Assembly (NCBI RefSeq): GCF_016765635.1
Contig: NZ_JAESVD010000017.1
Span: forward strand, 1-63,989
Source: Shewanella schlegeliana
GTDB lineage: Bacteria > Pseudomonadota > Gammaproteobacteria > Enterobacterales > Shewanellaceae
Reading direction: 5' to 3'
Length of the DNA: 63,989 nt
Below the pieces are notes generated by a model. It saw only the letters and a list, made by a program, of their open reading frames with translations. It had not been told where the DNA came from and did not search any database. This document shows positions 51,816 to 62,256 of the stretch, one piece after another. Positions within the stretch are counted from its first letter, which is position 1. Every line of letters starts with the position of its first letter. Made by a program: the position numbers and the translations under genes.

Positions 51816-53009
51816 ATGGAAACCAAGAACACTGACGCCAGCGCTTCAGAGCCAACAAGTGAGCAAACTGTGGCGGCGCAGCCAGTTACCGACGCTATGC
51901 CTGAGTCTCCTACTGATGCTAACAACAGTATTGGCTCTAACGAAAGCGCTAACTCTAAAGAAAGCCCTGAGCAAGCACAGGTAGTTCATAAGCCCGCGCC
52001 TTGGGGACTTATCTTTACCCTATTCCTATTACTGCTACTGACTTTTGCTGCTACAGGTGGCGGCTATTACCTCTATCAACAGCTACAAACTCAGCAAGCT
52101 GAAACGGCGGCGCTACAGCAAGAGCTCAATCAAAAATTACAAAGCGAATTGGTTGGTCCCAATCAGCGCATCGCTTCGCTTGAGCAGCAACAAAATAAAT
52201 TTCAATCGAGTGTTGACTCAGCCATGGCGCGAACACTCGATCAGCAAACTCAGCTTGAAGAGCGCGTATCAATTATTGCCCAGCGTAATCCAAACCATTG
52301 GCGCGCAGAAGAAGCTAAGTACTTAGTGAGACTTGCTGGACAGAAACTCTGGCTAGAGAAAGATCCAAGCACCGCGACTAGCCTATTGAAAGCGGCAGAC
52401 GATCGTATTAACTCGATGCGCGATCCCTCTTTAATGCCTTTAAGGAAGGCACTATCGAAAGATATTGCTGCAGTGGCGGCGATTAAGAACACCGATATTT
52501 CGGGTACCGTACTCACTTTAGATACAGTCATAGATAATTTAGATAAACTACCTTTGAATCGTGCGGAAACACATTTTTCAGCCGATGAACTCGCCGATAC
52601 AGAAGTCAGTGACTCACTCGGTGACTGGCAGTCTAACTTAGCTAAGTCTTGGCAGGCATTGATTGATGATTTTGTCATCGTCAGAAAACGCACCACAGAT
52701 GCTGCACCTCTACTTGAACCCGATCAACAGTGGTACTTAGTCGAGAATACGCGCAATAAACTACTACAGGCTCAACTTGCGCTTTATCGTCAAGACCAGG
52801 TGAATTATCGTAACTCCATCAAGCTGGCGAGAAAGTGGATCTATCAATACTTTGATCTTAAAGATCAGCTAACCATAGATACGCTAGCAACGCTAGATGC
52901 GTTAGAGACTCTGAAAATCCAAACAACCAGCATTGAGCGCTTTGAAGCGTCTAACCTACTCAATCAATTAGTCACCTACGGCAACTTGATGACAGAGGAG
53001 ACGCAGTAA
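51816..53009 (+). CDS. hemX: HemX, uroporphyrinogen-III C-methyltransferase-like membrane protein
   Basis: A 397-residue inner-membrane protein. A low-complexity cytoplasmic N-terminus (1-60, Ser/Glu/Ala) is followed by one membrane helix (LIFTLFLLLLLTFAATGGGY, about 67-86), then a coiled coil (QQLQTQQAETAALQQELNQK) and a helical periplasmic domain. It lacks a SAM-binding methyltransferase fold despite the family name. The start has AAGGA upstream. It overlaps hemY by one base. Confidence 0.9.
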   Translation: METKNTDASASEPTSEQTVAAQPVTDAMPESPTDANNSIGSNESANSKESPEQAQVVHKPAPWGLIFTLFLLLLLTFAATGGGYYLYQQLQTQQAETAALQQELNQKLQSELVGPNQRIASLEQQQNKFQSSVDSAMARTLDQQTQLEERVSIIAQRNPNHWRAEEAKYLVRLAGQKLWLEKDPSTATSLLKAADDRINSMRDPSLMPLRKALSKDIAAVAAIKNTDISGTVLTLDTVIDNLDKLPLNRAETHFSADELADTEVSDSLGDWQSNLAKSWQALIDDFVIVRKRTTDAAPLLEPDQQWYLVENTRNKLLQAQLALYRQDQVNYRNSIKLARKWIYQYFDLKDQLTIDTLATLDALETLKIQTTSIERFEASNLLNQLVTYGNLMTEETQ

Positions 53010-54178
53010 TGGTTAGAGCTCTGGTCTATCTGATTATTATCTTGCTTGGGCTATGTATTAGTCCATTTCTTGTCGGCAGTAAGGGCTATCTATACCTCGC
53101 AATTGGTGACTATCAAGTCGAAACGAGTATCGTATTCGCCATCATTGCACTCATCATCTTCTATAGCTTATTGCAGCTCGTTGAGTTCGTTGTCGTCTGG
53201 CTTTTAAATATGCTACTCAGTAGCCGCTACCTTCCAGAAAGATGGCGTAAAAAAGCGGCGCGAAAACACACCCTACTTGGCGCGCTCGCACTGGCAGAGG
53301 AAGATTGGCCGGCAGCCGAGAAAGCCATGGCTAAAGGTGCAGAAAAAGGTGAAATCCCGGCTCTAAATCTATTCGCCGCCGCTCGTGCCGCACACCATCA
53401 GAACAACACTCAAGCCCGAGACGAGTACCTAGCCAAGGCGCAACTCGAACCGCTGGCCGAAAAAGCGGTACGCACTACACGTACACGTTATCTATTGCAA
53501 CAGGGTGACTTAGCAGCTGCAAGAGAAGAGTTAGATAAGCTTAACCCAACCAGCAAGAGTAAATTGCCAGTACTCAAATTAGCTATTGAGCTGTACCAAG
53601 CTCAGCAAGATTGGCAAGCACTTAAGTTATTGCTACCAATCGTGAGTAAAAAGCATGTTTTAGCCGATGAAGCATTTCAAGCCTTATCGCTTAAAACCAA
53701 TATGGCACTGTTAACTGAAGCGACTAATGCCAATGAGCAAGAGCTAGAAAAGTGCTGGCATTGGCTAAGCCGAGCAGAGAGAAAACAAGCTGAGTATATT
53801 GCGCAATACGCCATTGGCCTAAGCCGCTTTGAGCGTAAAAATGATGCTATAAAAATGCTTCTCAAGCAGGTAAAAACATCACCAACGGCATCGATTTTTG
53901 CAGCCTTATCTGAAGTATTAACACCAGCAGATGTCGAAGCGAAAAAGCAACTCTTGGCATTAGAAGCTCAGTATGAGAATAATCTCGACTACCAAATTTG
54001 CTTAGCCAAGCTTTATCAAAAAAACCATGATTATCACCAAGCAAAAATCTGGTGGCAAAAAGCTTGCTACCTGAAAGATGATGTATCCAGTTTGCATGCG
54101 CTCGCCGATGCCCAAGAGCACTTAGGCGAGCTTAATAGAGCACTACAAACCAGACGCAATGCGGCTAAACTCATTTAG
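53009..54178 (+). CDS. hemY: HemY, TPR-containing membrane protein
   Basis: A 389-residue protein with two N-terminal membrane helices (about 4-20 and 38-62) and a long run of TPR-like helix pairs (AEKAMAKGAEKGEIPALNLF; AKLYQKNHDYHQAKIWWQKA). It is unrelated to the B. subtilis HemY oxidase. In E. coli it is linked to heme pathway control. It ends the operon and is followed by a terminator. Confidence 0.9.
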   Translation: MVRALVYLIIILLGLCISPFLVGSKGYLYLAIGDYQVETSIVFAIIALIIFYSLLQLVEFVVVWLLNMLLSSRYLPERWRKKAARKHTLLGALALAEEDWPAAEKAMAKGAEKGEIPALNLFAAARAAHHQNNTQARDEYLAKAQLEPLAEKAVRTTRTRYLLQQGDLAAAREELDKLNPTSKSKLPVLKLAIELYQAQQDWQALKLLLPIVSKKHVLADEAFQALSLKTNMALLTEATNANEQELEKCWHWLSRAERKQAEYIAQYAIGLSRFERKNDAIKMLLKQVKTSPTASIFAALSEVLTPADVEAKKQLLALEAQYENNLDYQICLAKLYQKNHDYHQAKIWWQKACYLKDDVSSLHALADAQEHLGELNRALQTRRNAAKLI

Positions 54179-54202
54179 CGCTTATACCTTTTTTAACTAA
54201 AA

Positions 54203-54227
54203 GCCGCCTTTTTGGCGGCCTTTTTTT
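54203..54227 (+). terminator. Terminator of the hem operon
   Basis: GCCGCC-TTTTT-GGCGGC followed by a run of T residues, about 25 bp after the hemY stop. Confidence 0.9.
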
Positions 54228-54436
54228 ATTTAACTATGACTACTAAATACACATTCCCCCCTAAGTAACTGATTACAAAAACCATTCAAAGCATCACAGT
54301 TAAACTAGCTAAATTCCTTCCTAGATACTTGACTTCTCCCAATTTGACAACAGCTCACAGCCGTTCAAAATTCATACTGCATGTACCTAAAAATAATGAC
54401 TAACGAAGTACAGCGAATCCTTTATTTAACTCATGG

Positions 54437-57400
54437 ATGAGCAAGTTAGAGCACTTTATGATGGATACCTATATGCTTAAGCAGGATGCCACAATTGTTG
54501 AGCTGTCCGGCAATATCAATACCAAAAACAATCAGGGCGAGGAAGTAACGCTCCGCCTTGGAGATACCTTAAAGCAGAATATAACTTTTACTATTTCTGC
54601 TGGCACAACATTCACATTGCAATACAGCGATGGCACCACAGCGACTCAAGATGACTTAGTCATCAGCCCTATCGCTACTGACGGAGATCTGCAGCCCAGC
54701 GAACCGACAGTGACGGAGATCGATCCTGAAATTGCTGCTTTACAGGAACAGATCCTCAGGGGCGAAGACCCAACTGAGAACCTACCCGATACTGCGGCAG
54801 GAGATACGCCCCAGACTGCAAATGAAGGCGGTGGGTACGTTGCCGTTAGCCGAACTGGTGACGAGACCCTTGCCAATGCAGGGCATGACACCGCAGGCTT
54901 TGAACAAGTAGCACTCCCTCGGATAGATGAATTACCTGCTTTCTTAACAGAGTTTGCTCTTCCTCGACTTTCTGCACGTGCCGTCACCCTATACGAGAGG
55001 CACTTAGAGCAAGGTTCAGAGCCTCAAGCCACACAGCTGTCTCAAGCAGAAAGCGTATCCGTTAATGTGCAAGCAGGGATCCAATCTCTAAGCATTAACG
55101 GCATAGCTGTTTTTACTGATGGTGAATTTGTTGGACCCGTATCTATCACGACCCAATATGGTGTCTTAACGATTAGTAGTTATGATTCTATTAATTCAGT
55201 ATTAACCTACAGCTATACCTTAGTCGCTACGCTCGACCATTCTGATTCAGATACCTTGTCAGAGCTATTCTTGCTGCAACTCACTGACAATCAGGGGGTG
55301 CAAACTACAACCTTAGTCACTGCAAACGTCGTTGATGACGCACCAAGTGGCTTAGATGACAGTAATCAAATCAGCCAAAATGACTTAGATGGCGTAGCGG
55401 GTAATGTTCTGCTAAACGATACTCTTGGCGCCGATTTGGCTGTAGTAACCCAAATAAGTAATAGCGAAAATAATAGCAGTAATATTGCAGGTAATACGGT
55501 CATATCGGGTGTTTATGGCTCACTTACGATTGCTGCCGATGGCAGCTATAGCTACCAATTAAACAACCAACTACCAGAGATACAATCTCTTGCTTTAGGT
55601 GAACAATTACTCGAGACATTTAACTATCAGCTGACCGATAGTGATGGCGATTTTGTGTCTCAAACCCTCACTATCACGATTACTGGGGAAAATGATGCCC
55701 CAGAAATCACCTCCTCTCTCGAGGATGCTCAAGGTAACGTAATTGAAGCGGGTGTCTTAGTCGGCGGCAACGAAGAAACTGCAGGAGCGGCACAAGCTAG
55801 CGGTACACTAACGGCCGATGATGTAGATAATGGCGCCGTACTTACCTGGCAACTTGATAACGACCCTGTGACTCCATACGGTATCTTTACTCTTGATGAG
55901 TCTACTGGTGAATGGTCATTCATCTTAGATAATGAGCTTGCCAATAGCTTGGCATATGGCGACCAATTAACTCAGAGCTTTACCGTCACAGTCACCGATG
56001 AGTATGGTTTATCGGATACCCAAGTGGTCACCATCACAATTAATGGTACTAACGATATTCCTGAGATCACCTCCTCAGTAGAAGCCGCTATGGGCGATGT
56101 GGTTGAGGCTGGCGTACAGCCCAGCGGTAATACGCCTGAGCCGGGCACCTTAGTGGCCTCGGATACCTTAACCGCCGATGATGTGGATAACGGCGCGATC
56201 TTAAGCTGGAGTGGTAACGCCGCTGGCAGCTACGGTAACTTTGTTATCGACCCTGATACGGGTACTTGGACTTACACCCTCAATGACAACTTGTTAGTGG
56301 ATCAACTGGCGCTCGGCGACAGTGAGCAGGAGCAGTTCTTGGTGACCGTCACCGATGAACACGGTGCCTTCAGTACTCAACTTGTCACCATTACCATCAC
56401 AGGCACCAACGATATTCCTGAGATCACCTCCGCAGCGGAAGCCGCTATGGGCGATGTGGTTGAGGCTGGCGTGCAACCCGGCGGAAATACGCCTGAGCCG
56501 GGCACCTTAGTGGCCTCGGATACCTTAACCGCCGATGATGTGGATAACGGCGCAGCCTTAAGCTGGAGTGGTAACGCCGCTGGCAGCTACGGTAACTTTG
56601 TTATCGACCCTGATACGGGCACCTGGACCTATACCCTCAATGACAACTTGTTAGTGGATCAACTGGCGCTCGGCGACAGTGAGCAGGAGCAGTTCTTGGT
56701 GACCGTCACCGATGAACATGGTGCCTACAGCACTCAACTCGTCACCATTACCATCACAGGTACCAACGATATACCTGAGATCACCTCCGCAGCGGAAGCC
56801 GCCATGGGCGATGTGGTTGAGGCTGGTGTGCAGCCCGGCGGAAATACGCCAGAGCCGGGCACCTTAGTGGCCTCAGATACCTTAACCGCCGATGATGTTG
56901 ATAACGGCGCAGCCTTAAGCTGGAGTGGTAACGCCTTTGGCAGCTACGGTAACTTTGTTATCGCCCCTGATACGGGGACCTGGACCTATACCCTTAATGA
57001 CAATGAATTAGTGGATCAACTGGCGCTGGGTGATGTGAAGCAGGAGCAGTTCTTGGTGACCGTTACCGATGAACACGGTGCCTTCAGTACTCAACTTGTC
57101 ACCATTACCATCACAGGTACCAACGATATACCTGAGATCACTTCCTCTGCAGAAGCCGCAACAGGCGATGTGGTTGAGGCTGGCGTGCAACCCGGCGGAA
57201 ATACGCCTGAGCCGGGCACCTTAGTGGCCTCAGATACCTTAACCGCCGATGATGTGGATAACGGCGCAGCCTTAAGCTGGAGTGGTAACGCCGCTGGCAG
57301 CTACGGTAACTTTGTTATCGACCCTGATACGGGCACCTGGACCTATACCCTTAATGACAATGTATTAGTGGATCAACTGGCGCTGGGTGATGTGAAGCAG

Positions 57401-60400
57401 GAGCAGTTCTTGGTGACCGTCACCGATGAACACGGTGCCTACAGCACTCAACTCGTCACCATTACCATCACTGGTACCAACGATATACCTGAGATCACCT
57501 CTGCAGCCGAAGCCGCGACAGGCGATGTGGTTGAGGCTGGTGTGCAACCCGGCGGTAATACGCCTGAGCCGGGCACCTTAGTGGCCTCTGATACCTTAAC
57601 CGCCGATGATGTCGATAACGGCGCAGCCTTAAGCTGGAGTGGTAACGCCTTTGGCAGCTACGGTAACTTTGTTATCGACCCTGATACAGGTACCTGGACT
57701 TACACCCTCAATGACAACTTGTTAGTGGATCAACTAGCACTCGGCGACAGTGAGCAGGAGCAGTTCTTGGTGACCGTCACCGATGAACACGGTGCCTACA
57801 GCACTCAACTCGTCACCATTACCATCACTGGTACCAACGATATTCCTGAGATCACCTCCTCTGCAGAAGCCGCAACAGGCGATGTGGTTGAGGCTGGCGT
57901 ACAGCCCAGCGGTAATACGCCTGAGCCGGGCACCTTAGTGGCCTCAGATACCTTAACCGCCGATGATGTGGATAACGGCGCGATCTTAAGCTGGAGTGGT
58001 AACGCCGCTGGCAGCTACGGTAACTTTGTTATCGACCCTGATACGGGTACTTGGACTTACACCCTCAATGACAACTTGTTAGTGGATCAACTGGCGCTCG
58101 GCGACAGTGAGCAGGAGCAGTTCTTGGTGACCGTCACCGATGAACACGGTGCCTTCAGTACTCAACTTGTCACCATTACCATCACAGGTACCAACGATAT
58201 ACCTGAGATCACTTCCTCTGCAGAAGCCGCAACAGGCGATGTGGTTGAGGCTGGCGTGCAACCCGGCGGTAATACGCCTGAGCCGGGCACCTTAGTGGCC
58301 TCAGATACCTTAACCGCCGATGATGTGGATAATGGTGCACTCTTAAGCTGGAGTGGTAACGCCGCTGGCAGCTACGGTAACTTTGTTATCGACCCTGATA
58401 CGGGCAGCTGGACCTATACCCTTAATGACAATGTATTAGTGGATCAACTGGCGCAGGGTGATGTGAAGCAGGAGCAGTTCTTGGTGACCGTCACCGATGA
58501 ACACGGTGCCTTCAGTACTCAACTTGTGACCATTACCATCACAGGTACCAACGATATACCTGAGATCACCTCCGCAGCCGAAGCGGCGATGGGCGATGTG
58601 GTTGAGGCTGGTGTGCAGCCCGGCGGAAATACGCCAGAGCCGGGCACCTTAGTGGCCTCAGATACCTTAACCGCCGATGATGTTGATAACGGCGCAGCCT
58701 TAAGCTGGAGTGGTAACGCCTTTGGCAGCTACGGTAACTTTGTTATCGACCCTGATACGGGTACTTGGACTTACACCCTCAATGACAACCTGCTGGTTGA
58801 TCAACTGGCACTCGGCGATGTGAAGCAGGAGCAGTTCTTGGTGACCGTCACCGATGAACACGGTGCCTTCAGTACTCAACTTGTGACCATTACCATCACA
58901 GGTACCAACGATATACCTGAGATCACCTCTGCAGCCGAAGCCGCAACAGGCGATGTGGTTGAGGCTGGTGTGCAGCCCGGCGGAAATACGCCAGAGCCGG
59001 GCACCTTAGTGGCCTCGGATACCTTAACCGCCGATGATGTTGATAACGGCGCAGCCTTAAGCTGGAGTGGTAACGCCTTTGGCAGCTACGGTAACTTTGT
59101 TATCGACCCTGATACAGGTACCTGGACCTATACCCTCAATGACAACCTGCTGGTTGATCAACTAGCACTCGGCGATGTGAAGCAGGAGCAGTTCTTGGTG
59201 ACCGTCACCGATGAACACGGTGCCTACAGCACTCAAATTGTCACCATTACCATCACAGGCACTAACGATATGCCTGAGATCACCTCCGCAGCGGAAGCCG
59301 CCATGGGCGATGTGGTTGAGGCTGGCGTGCAACCCGGCGGAAATACGCCTGAGCCGGGCACCTTAGTGGCCTCAGATACCTTAACCGCCGATGATGTGGA
59401 TAACGGCGCAGCCTTAAGCTGGAGTGGTAACGCCTTTGGCACCTACGGTAACTTTGTTATCGACCCTGATACAGGTACCTGGACTTACACCCTCAATGAC
59501 AACCTGCTGGTTGATCAACTGGCGCTGGGTGATGTGAAGCAGGAGCAGTTCTTGGTGACCGTCACCGATGAACACGGTGCCTACAGCACTCAACTTGTGA
59601 CCATTACCATCACAGGCACTAACGATATGCCTGAGATCACCTCCGCAGCCGAAGCCGCGACAGGCGATGTGGTTGAGGCTGGCGTACAGCCCGGCGGTAA
59701 TACGCCAGAGCCGGGCACCTTAGTGGCCTCAGATACCTTAACCGCCGATGATGTTGATAACGGCGCAGCCTTAAGCTGGAGTGGTAACGCCTTTGGCACC
59801 TACGGTAACTTTGTTATCGACCCTGATACAGGTACCTGGACTTACACCCTCAATGACAACCTGCTGGTTGATCAACTAGCACTCGGCGATGTGAAGCAGG
59901 AGCAGTTCTTGGTGACCGTCACCGATGAACACGGTGCCTACAGCACTCAACTCGTCACCATTACCATCACTGGTACCAACGATATTCCGGTACTCACGGT
60001 CGATACATCAGGAGAAGTAACCGAAGACCTAGATGTCGTTAACCAACTAATCAGCGATACTGGCGTTCTCAGCTTTAGTGATGTCGATACAGACGACACT
60101 GCTTCGGTAAGCTCTAATTACAATGGAGACATAAGTTGGAGTGGTGGCGATTTAAGCTTGATACTAACTCAAGAGCAAATAGATCAAATTATAAATGGCT
60201 TTTCAGCAGATCAAGATAGTTGGGATTTCAGTGTCACAAATGATCTAATCCAGTTCCTTGGAATATCCGAGTCAATCAGCCTTAGCTTTGATGTTACAGT
60301 TACGGATGCCAATGGAGCTTTTGATACTGAGAAAGTCACTATTACAATTAATGGTGTCAACGATGCTATCGAAGGAGAGTTTGCCAAAGAAATATGGGTT

Positions 60401-62011
60401 CCAGCCTCACTCAATGAGATCACAGATCCATATTTAAGCGGTTATCCGTTATTAATTGCGATGCCAACAGATATTGATGCAAATGACACCGTCACTGTAT
60501 CTAACTTAGAAATGACTCTGTTAACACAAGGGCTAGACCCAGATGTTGAACTGGGAAGTGTTTACTATATGGCTGATGGAGATAACACTCTTACCTTAAT
60601 CGACTTTAATGCCCCTCCAATACTCAGCGCAACCGAAATAGAAACCTTAGTATATGTTCCAGGGGATAATGGCGAAGTTGATTATCAAATGGACTTAGCC
60701 TTCACCTTCCAAGTTAACTCTGGTACTGATTCTATTGATGGTGAATTTATTATCCACTCGGTACCAGCTAATGGTCTAGCAGCTCAAACGGTACAAATTG
60801 GCGATGGCTCAAGTCCACTAAACTCAGGTAATGATCAGGATGCTGATTTAGTGATAACAGAGTTGTTCGCCAACGCTCTCAACTCAGACCCTGCTAGCGG
60901 TTCATTACTACTGTTTACAGACTTCCAGCAGACTCCAGTAAATATTCCCGTCCCCATTAACGAACGAGATAGTAATACCAACGCTGGTGCAGCCCGAGAG
61001 ATGGAAGTCTCTGCAAGGCTAACGATTGGCAGTGCCATCTTTGAGGTTATTCCTGAAAACGATGGTGACGGAATTATCACTTGGTCCTATGACGCTGACT
61101 CAGGACTAATGAAAGCTGAAATAGACTATTCAGCGATCTTTCTTCTCGACGGCAATGGCGATCCAACCACGACCTCTTTAGCTGATTACATTATTGCTAA
61201 CCCTGTCGCCGCCAATGACCTATGGCGAATAACCTATCTAGATAACAATGGAGGTAATTTCCAAGCTAGATTTGTCGAAGCCATCTTTACACATGAGCAA
61301 ATAGCCGATGACTCCATTACTATCGTCGGCACTGACAACATCAATAATCTAATCTTTGGTAGTACCAATAACGACTTATTAACTGGCGCAAACCTAGATG
61401 ACCGTATTTTCGGGCGCGAAGATAACGACATATTAAGAGGTTTAGCGGGTAATGATGAGCTCGTTGGCGGTTCGGGTAATGACAGCCTCTTTGGTGGTGA
61501 AGGCAATGACTTTGTCATCGGAGGAAGCGGAGACGACACTCTTGATGGTGGAGTTGGTAGAGATTACTTGTCTGGTGGACAAGGCAATGACACTTTAAAT
61601 GGTGGTGAATTAAATGGAATAGACGACGGCGAAAGAGACTTCTTTGTTTGGGAAGCAGACACTGCTGATAACAGTACAGATACCGTATATAACTTCAATC
61701 ATAATATTGATGTTTTAGACCTATCAGATCTTCTTGTAAATGAAGAAAATGGAGATCTAGAAGACTTCCTCTCTTTCAGCTTCAGTGGAGGTAGTACCAC
61801 AATTACTATCGATGCTGATGGCCTTGGAGTTGGTTCTGATGGCGTAATGATAATCCTCGATGGTGTTGATCTCTCGGCCATTTATGGCTCTGCCGATGCT
61901 AGCATTATTATCGCAGAGCTCATCACCGATGAAGCATTGATTGTCGATCCAAACACGACCCCATTTATTCCACCTTACGAACAAACTGATGACGGCTTTA
62001 ATCTACCGTAA
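54437..62011 (+). CDS. Giant LapA-type RTX adhesin with VCBS repeats
   Basis: A 2524-residue type I-secreted adhesin. The N-terminal retention module (about 1-125) contains EDPTENLPDTAAG, with TAAG at 119-122 as the LapG cleavage site. A Gln/Thr-rich linker and an early VCBS-like repeat follow, then eleven near-identical 119-residue VCBS repeats (about 539-1847). After that come diverged domains, a VWA-like/unknown part and RTX nonapeptide repeats (GGSGNDSLFGGEGNDFVIGG, about 2310-2395) with a C-terminal secretion signal. It should be held on the surface and released by LapG under c-di-GMP control. The start is unsure: ATGs at 54458, 54461 and 54473 are also in frame. Confidence 0.88.
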   Translation: MSKLEHFMMDTYMLKQDATIVELSGNINTKNNQGEEVTLRLGDTLKQNITFTISAGTTFTLQYSDGTTATQDDLVISPIATDGDLQPSEPTVTEIDPEIAALQEQILRGEDPTENLPDTAAGDTPQTANEGGGYVAVSRTGDETLANAGHDTAGFEQVALPRIDELPAFLTEFALPRLSARAVTLYERHLEQGSEPQATQLSQAESVSVNVQAGIQSLSINGIAVFTDGEFVGPVSITTQYGVLTISSYDSINSVLTYSYTLVATLDHSDSDTLSELFLLQLTDNQGVQTTTLVTANVVDDAPSGLDDSNQISQNDLDGVAGNVLLNDTLGADLAVVTQISNSENNSSNIAGNTVISGVYGSLTIAADGSYSYQLNNQLPEIQSLALGEQLLETFNYQLTDSDGDFVSQTLTITITGENDAPEITSSLEDAQGNVIEAGVLVGGNEETAGAAQASGTLTADDVDNGAVLTWQLDNDPVTPYGIFTLDESTGEWSFILDNELANSLAYGDQLTQSFTVTVTDEYGLSDTQVVTITINGTNDIPEITSSVEAAMGDVVEAGVQPSGNTPEPGTLVASDTLTADDVDNGAILSWSGNAAGSYGNFVIDPDTGTWTYTLNDNLLVDQLALGDSEQEQFLVTVTDEHGAFSTQLVTITITGTNDIPEITSAAEAAMGDVVEAGVQPGGNTPEPGTLVASDTLTADDVDNGAALSWSGNAAGSYGNFVIDPDTGTWTYTLNDNLLVDQLALGDSEQEQFLVTVTDEHGAYSTQLVTITITGTNDIPEITSAAEAAMGDVVEAGVQPGGNTPEPGTLVASDTLTADDVDNGAALSWSGNAFGSYGNFVIAPDTGTWTYTLNDNELVDQLALGDVKQEQFLVTVTDEHGAFSTQLVTITITGTNDIPEITSSAEAATGDVVEAGVQPGGNTPEPGTLVASDTLTADDVDNGAALSWSGNAAGSYGNFVIDPDTGTWTYTLNDNVLVDQLALGDVKQEQFLVTVTDEHGAYSTQLVTITITGTNDIPEITSAAEAATGDVVEAGVQPGGNTPEPGTLVASDTLTADDVDNGAALSWSGNAFGSYGNFVIDPDTGTWTYTLNDNLLVDQLALGDSEQEQFLVTVTDEHGAYSTQLVTITITGTNDIPEITSSAEAATGDVVEAGVQPSGNTPEPGTLVASDTLTADDVDNGAILSWSGNAAGSYGNFVIDPDTGTWTYTLNDNLLVDQLALGDSEQEQFLVTVTDEHGAFSTQLVTITITGTNDIPEITSSAEAATGDVVEAGVQPGGNTPEPGTLVASDTLTADDVDNGALLSWSGNAAGSYGNFVIDPDTGSWTYTLNDNVLVDQLAQGDVKQEQFLVTVTDEHGAFSTQLVTITITGTNDIPEITSAAEAAMGDVVEAGVQPGGNTPEPGTLVASDTLTADDVDNGAALSWSGNAFGSYGNFVIDPDTGTWTYTLNDNLLVDQLALGDVKQEQFLVTVTDEHGAFSTQLVTITITGTNDIPEITSAAEAATGDVVEAGVQPGGNTPEPGTLVASDTLTADDVDNGAALSWSGNAFGSYGNFVIDPDTGTWTYTLNDNLLVDQLALGDVKQEQFLVTVTDEHGAYSTQIVTITITGTNDMPEITSAAEAAMGDVVEAGVQPGGNTPEPGTLVASDTLTADDVDNGAALSWSGNAFGTYGNFVIDPDTGTWTYTLNDNLLVDQLALGDVKQEQFLVTVTDEHGAYSTQLVTITITGTNDMPEITSAAEAATGDVVEAGVQPGGNTPEPGTLVASDTLTADDVDNGAALSWSGNAFGTYGNFVIDPDTGTWTYTLNDNLLVDQLALGDVKQEQFLVTVTDEHGAYSTQLVTITITGTNDIPVLTVDTSGEVTEDLDVVNQLISDTGVLSFSDVDTDDTASVSSNYNGDISWSGGDLSLILTQEQIDQIINGFSADQDSWDFSVTNDLIQFLGISESISLSFDVTVTDANGAFDTEKVTITINGVNDAIEGEFAKEIWVPASLNEITDPYLSGYPLLIAMPTDIDANDTVTVSNLEMTLLTQGLDPDVELGSVYYMADGDNTLTLIDFNAPPILSATEIETLVYVPGDNGEVDYQMDLAFTFQVNSGTDSIDGEFIIHSVPANGLAAQTVQIGDGSSPLNSGNDQDADLVITELFANALNSDPASGSLLLFTDFQQTPVNIPVPINERDSNTNAGAAREMEVSARLTIGSAIFEVIPENDGDGIITWSYDADSGLMKAEIDYSAIFLLDGNGDPTTTSLADYIIANPVAANDLWRITYLDNNGGNFQARFVEAIFTHEQIADDSITIVGTDNINNLIFGSTNNDLLTGANLDDRIFGREDNDILRGLAGNDELVGGSGNDSLFGGEGNDFVIGGSGDDTLDGGVGRDYLSGGQGNDTLNGGELNGIDDGERDFFVWEADTADNSTDTVYNFNHNIDVLDLSDLLVNEENGDLEDFLSFSFSGGSTTITIDADGLGVGSDGVMIILDGVDLSAIYGSADASIIIAELITDEALIVDPNTTPFIPPYEQTDDGFNLP
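56051..59977 (+). repeat. Eleven tandem 357-bp VCBS repeats
   Basis: Units of exactly 357 bp (119 codons) start at 56051, 56408, 56765, 57122, 57479, 57836, 58193, 58550, 58907, 59264 and 59621. Units differ at few codons: PSGN or PGGN, AALSW/AILSW/ALLSW, AAGSYG/AFGSYG/AFGTYG, DSEQ or DVKQ, HGAF or HGAY. Such near identity at DNA level points to recent duplication and gene conversion. Confidence 0.95.
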
Positions 62012-62059
62012 TAATCAGTCAAAAGTGCTAATACATCAACTCATTAGCACACACTTAAG

Positions 62060-62088
62060 AAAAGGCTACTATATCTAGTGGCCTTTTC
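62060..62088 (+). terminator. Terminator after the first adhesin gene
   Basis: AAAAGGC-TACTA pairs imperfectly with TAGTG-GCCTTTT around TATC, followed by T-rich DNA. It separates the two adhesin genes. Confidence 0.7.
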
Positions 62089-62256
62089 CATATTTACCCC
62101 TACGTGCCAACTAGCCCCTCTCAAACATTTAACATAAAGTCAAAAAATAAAGCGTCAATTATTTGACCAGGCACCCTCACTTATATAACATTAATCGATT
62201 CCGGGTTACTTTAATTTCGCATTTGCAACACTTTTGTTTTTGCAGGGAGCAGGGCA

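Noticed and set aside
56294..59799. Repeated antisense frames of 60 to 70 codons within the first adhesin
   Set aside because: They recur every 357 bp as shadows of the VCBS repeats and have no start signals or protein-like features.
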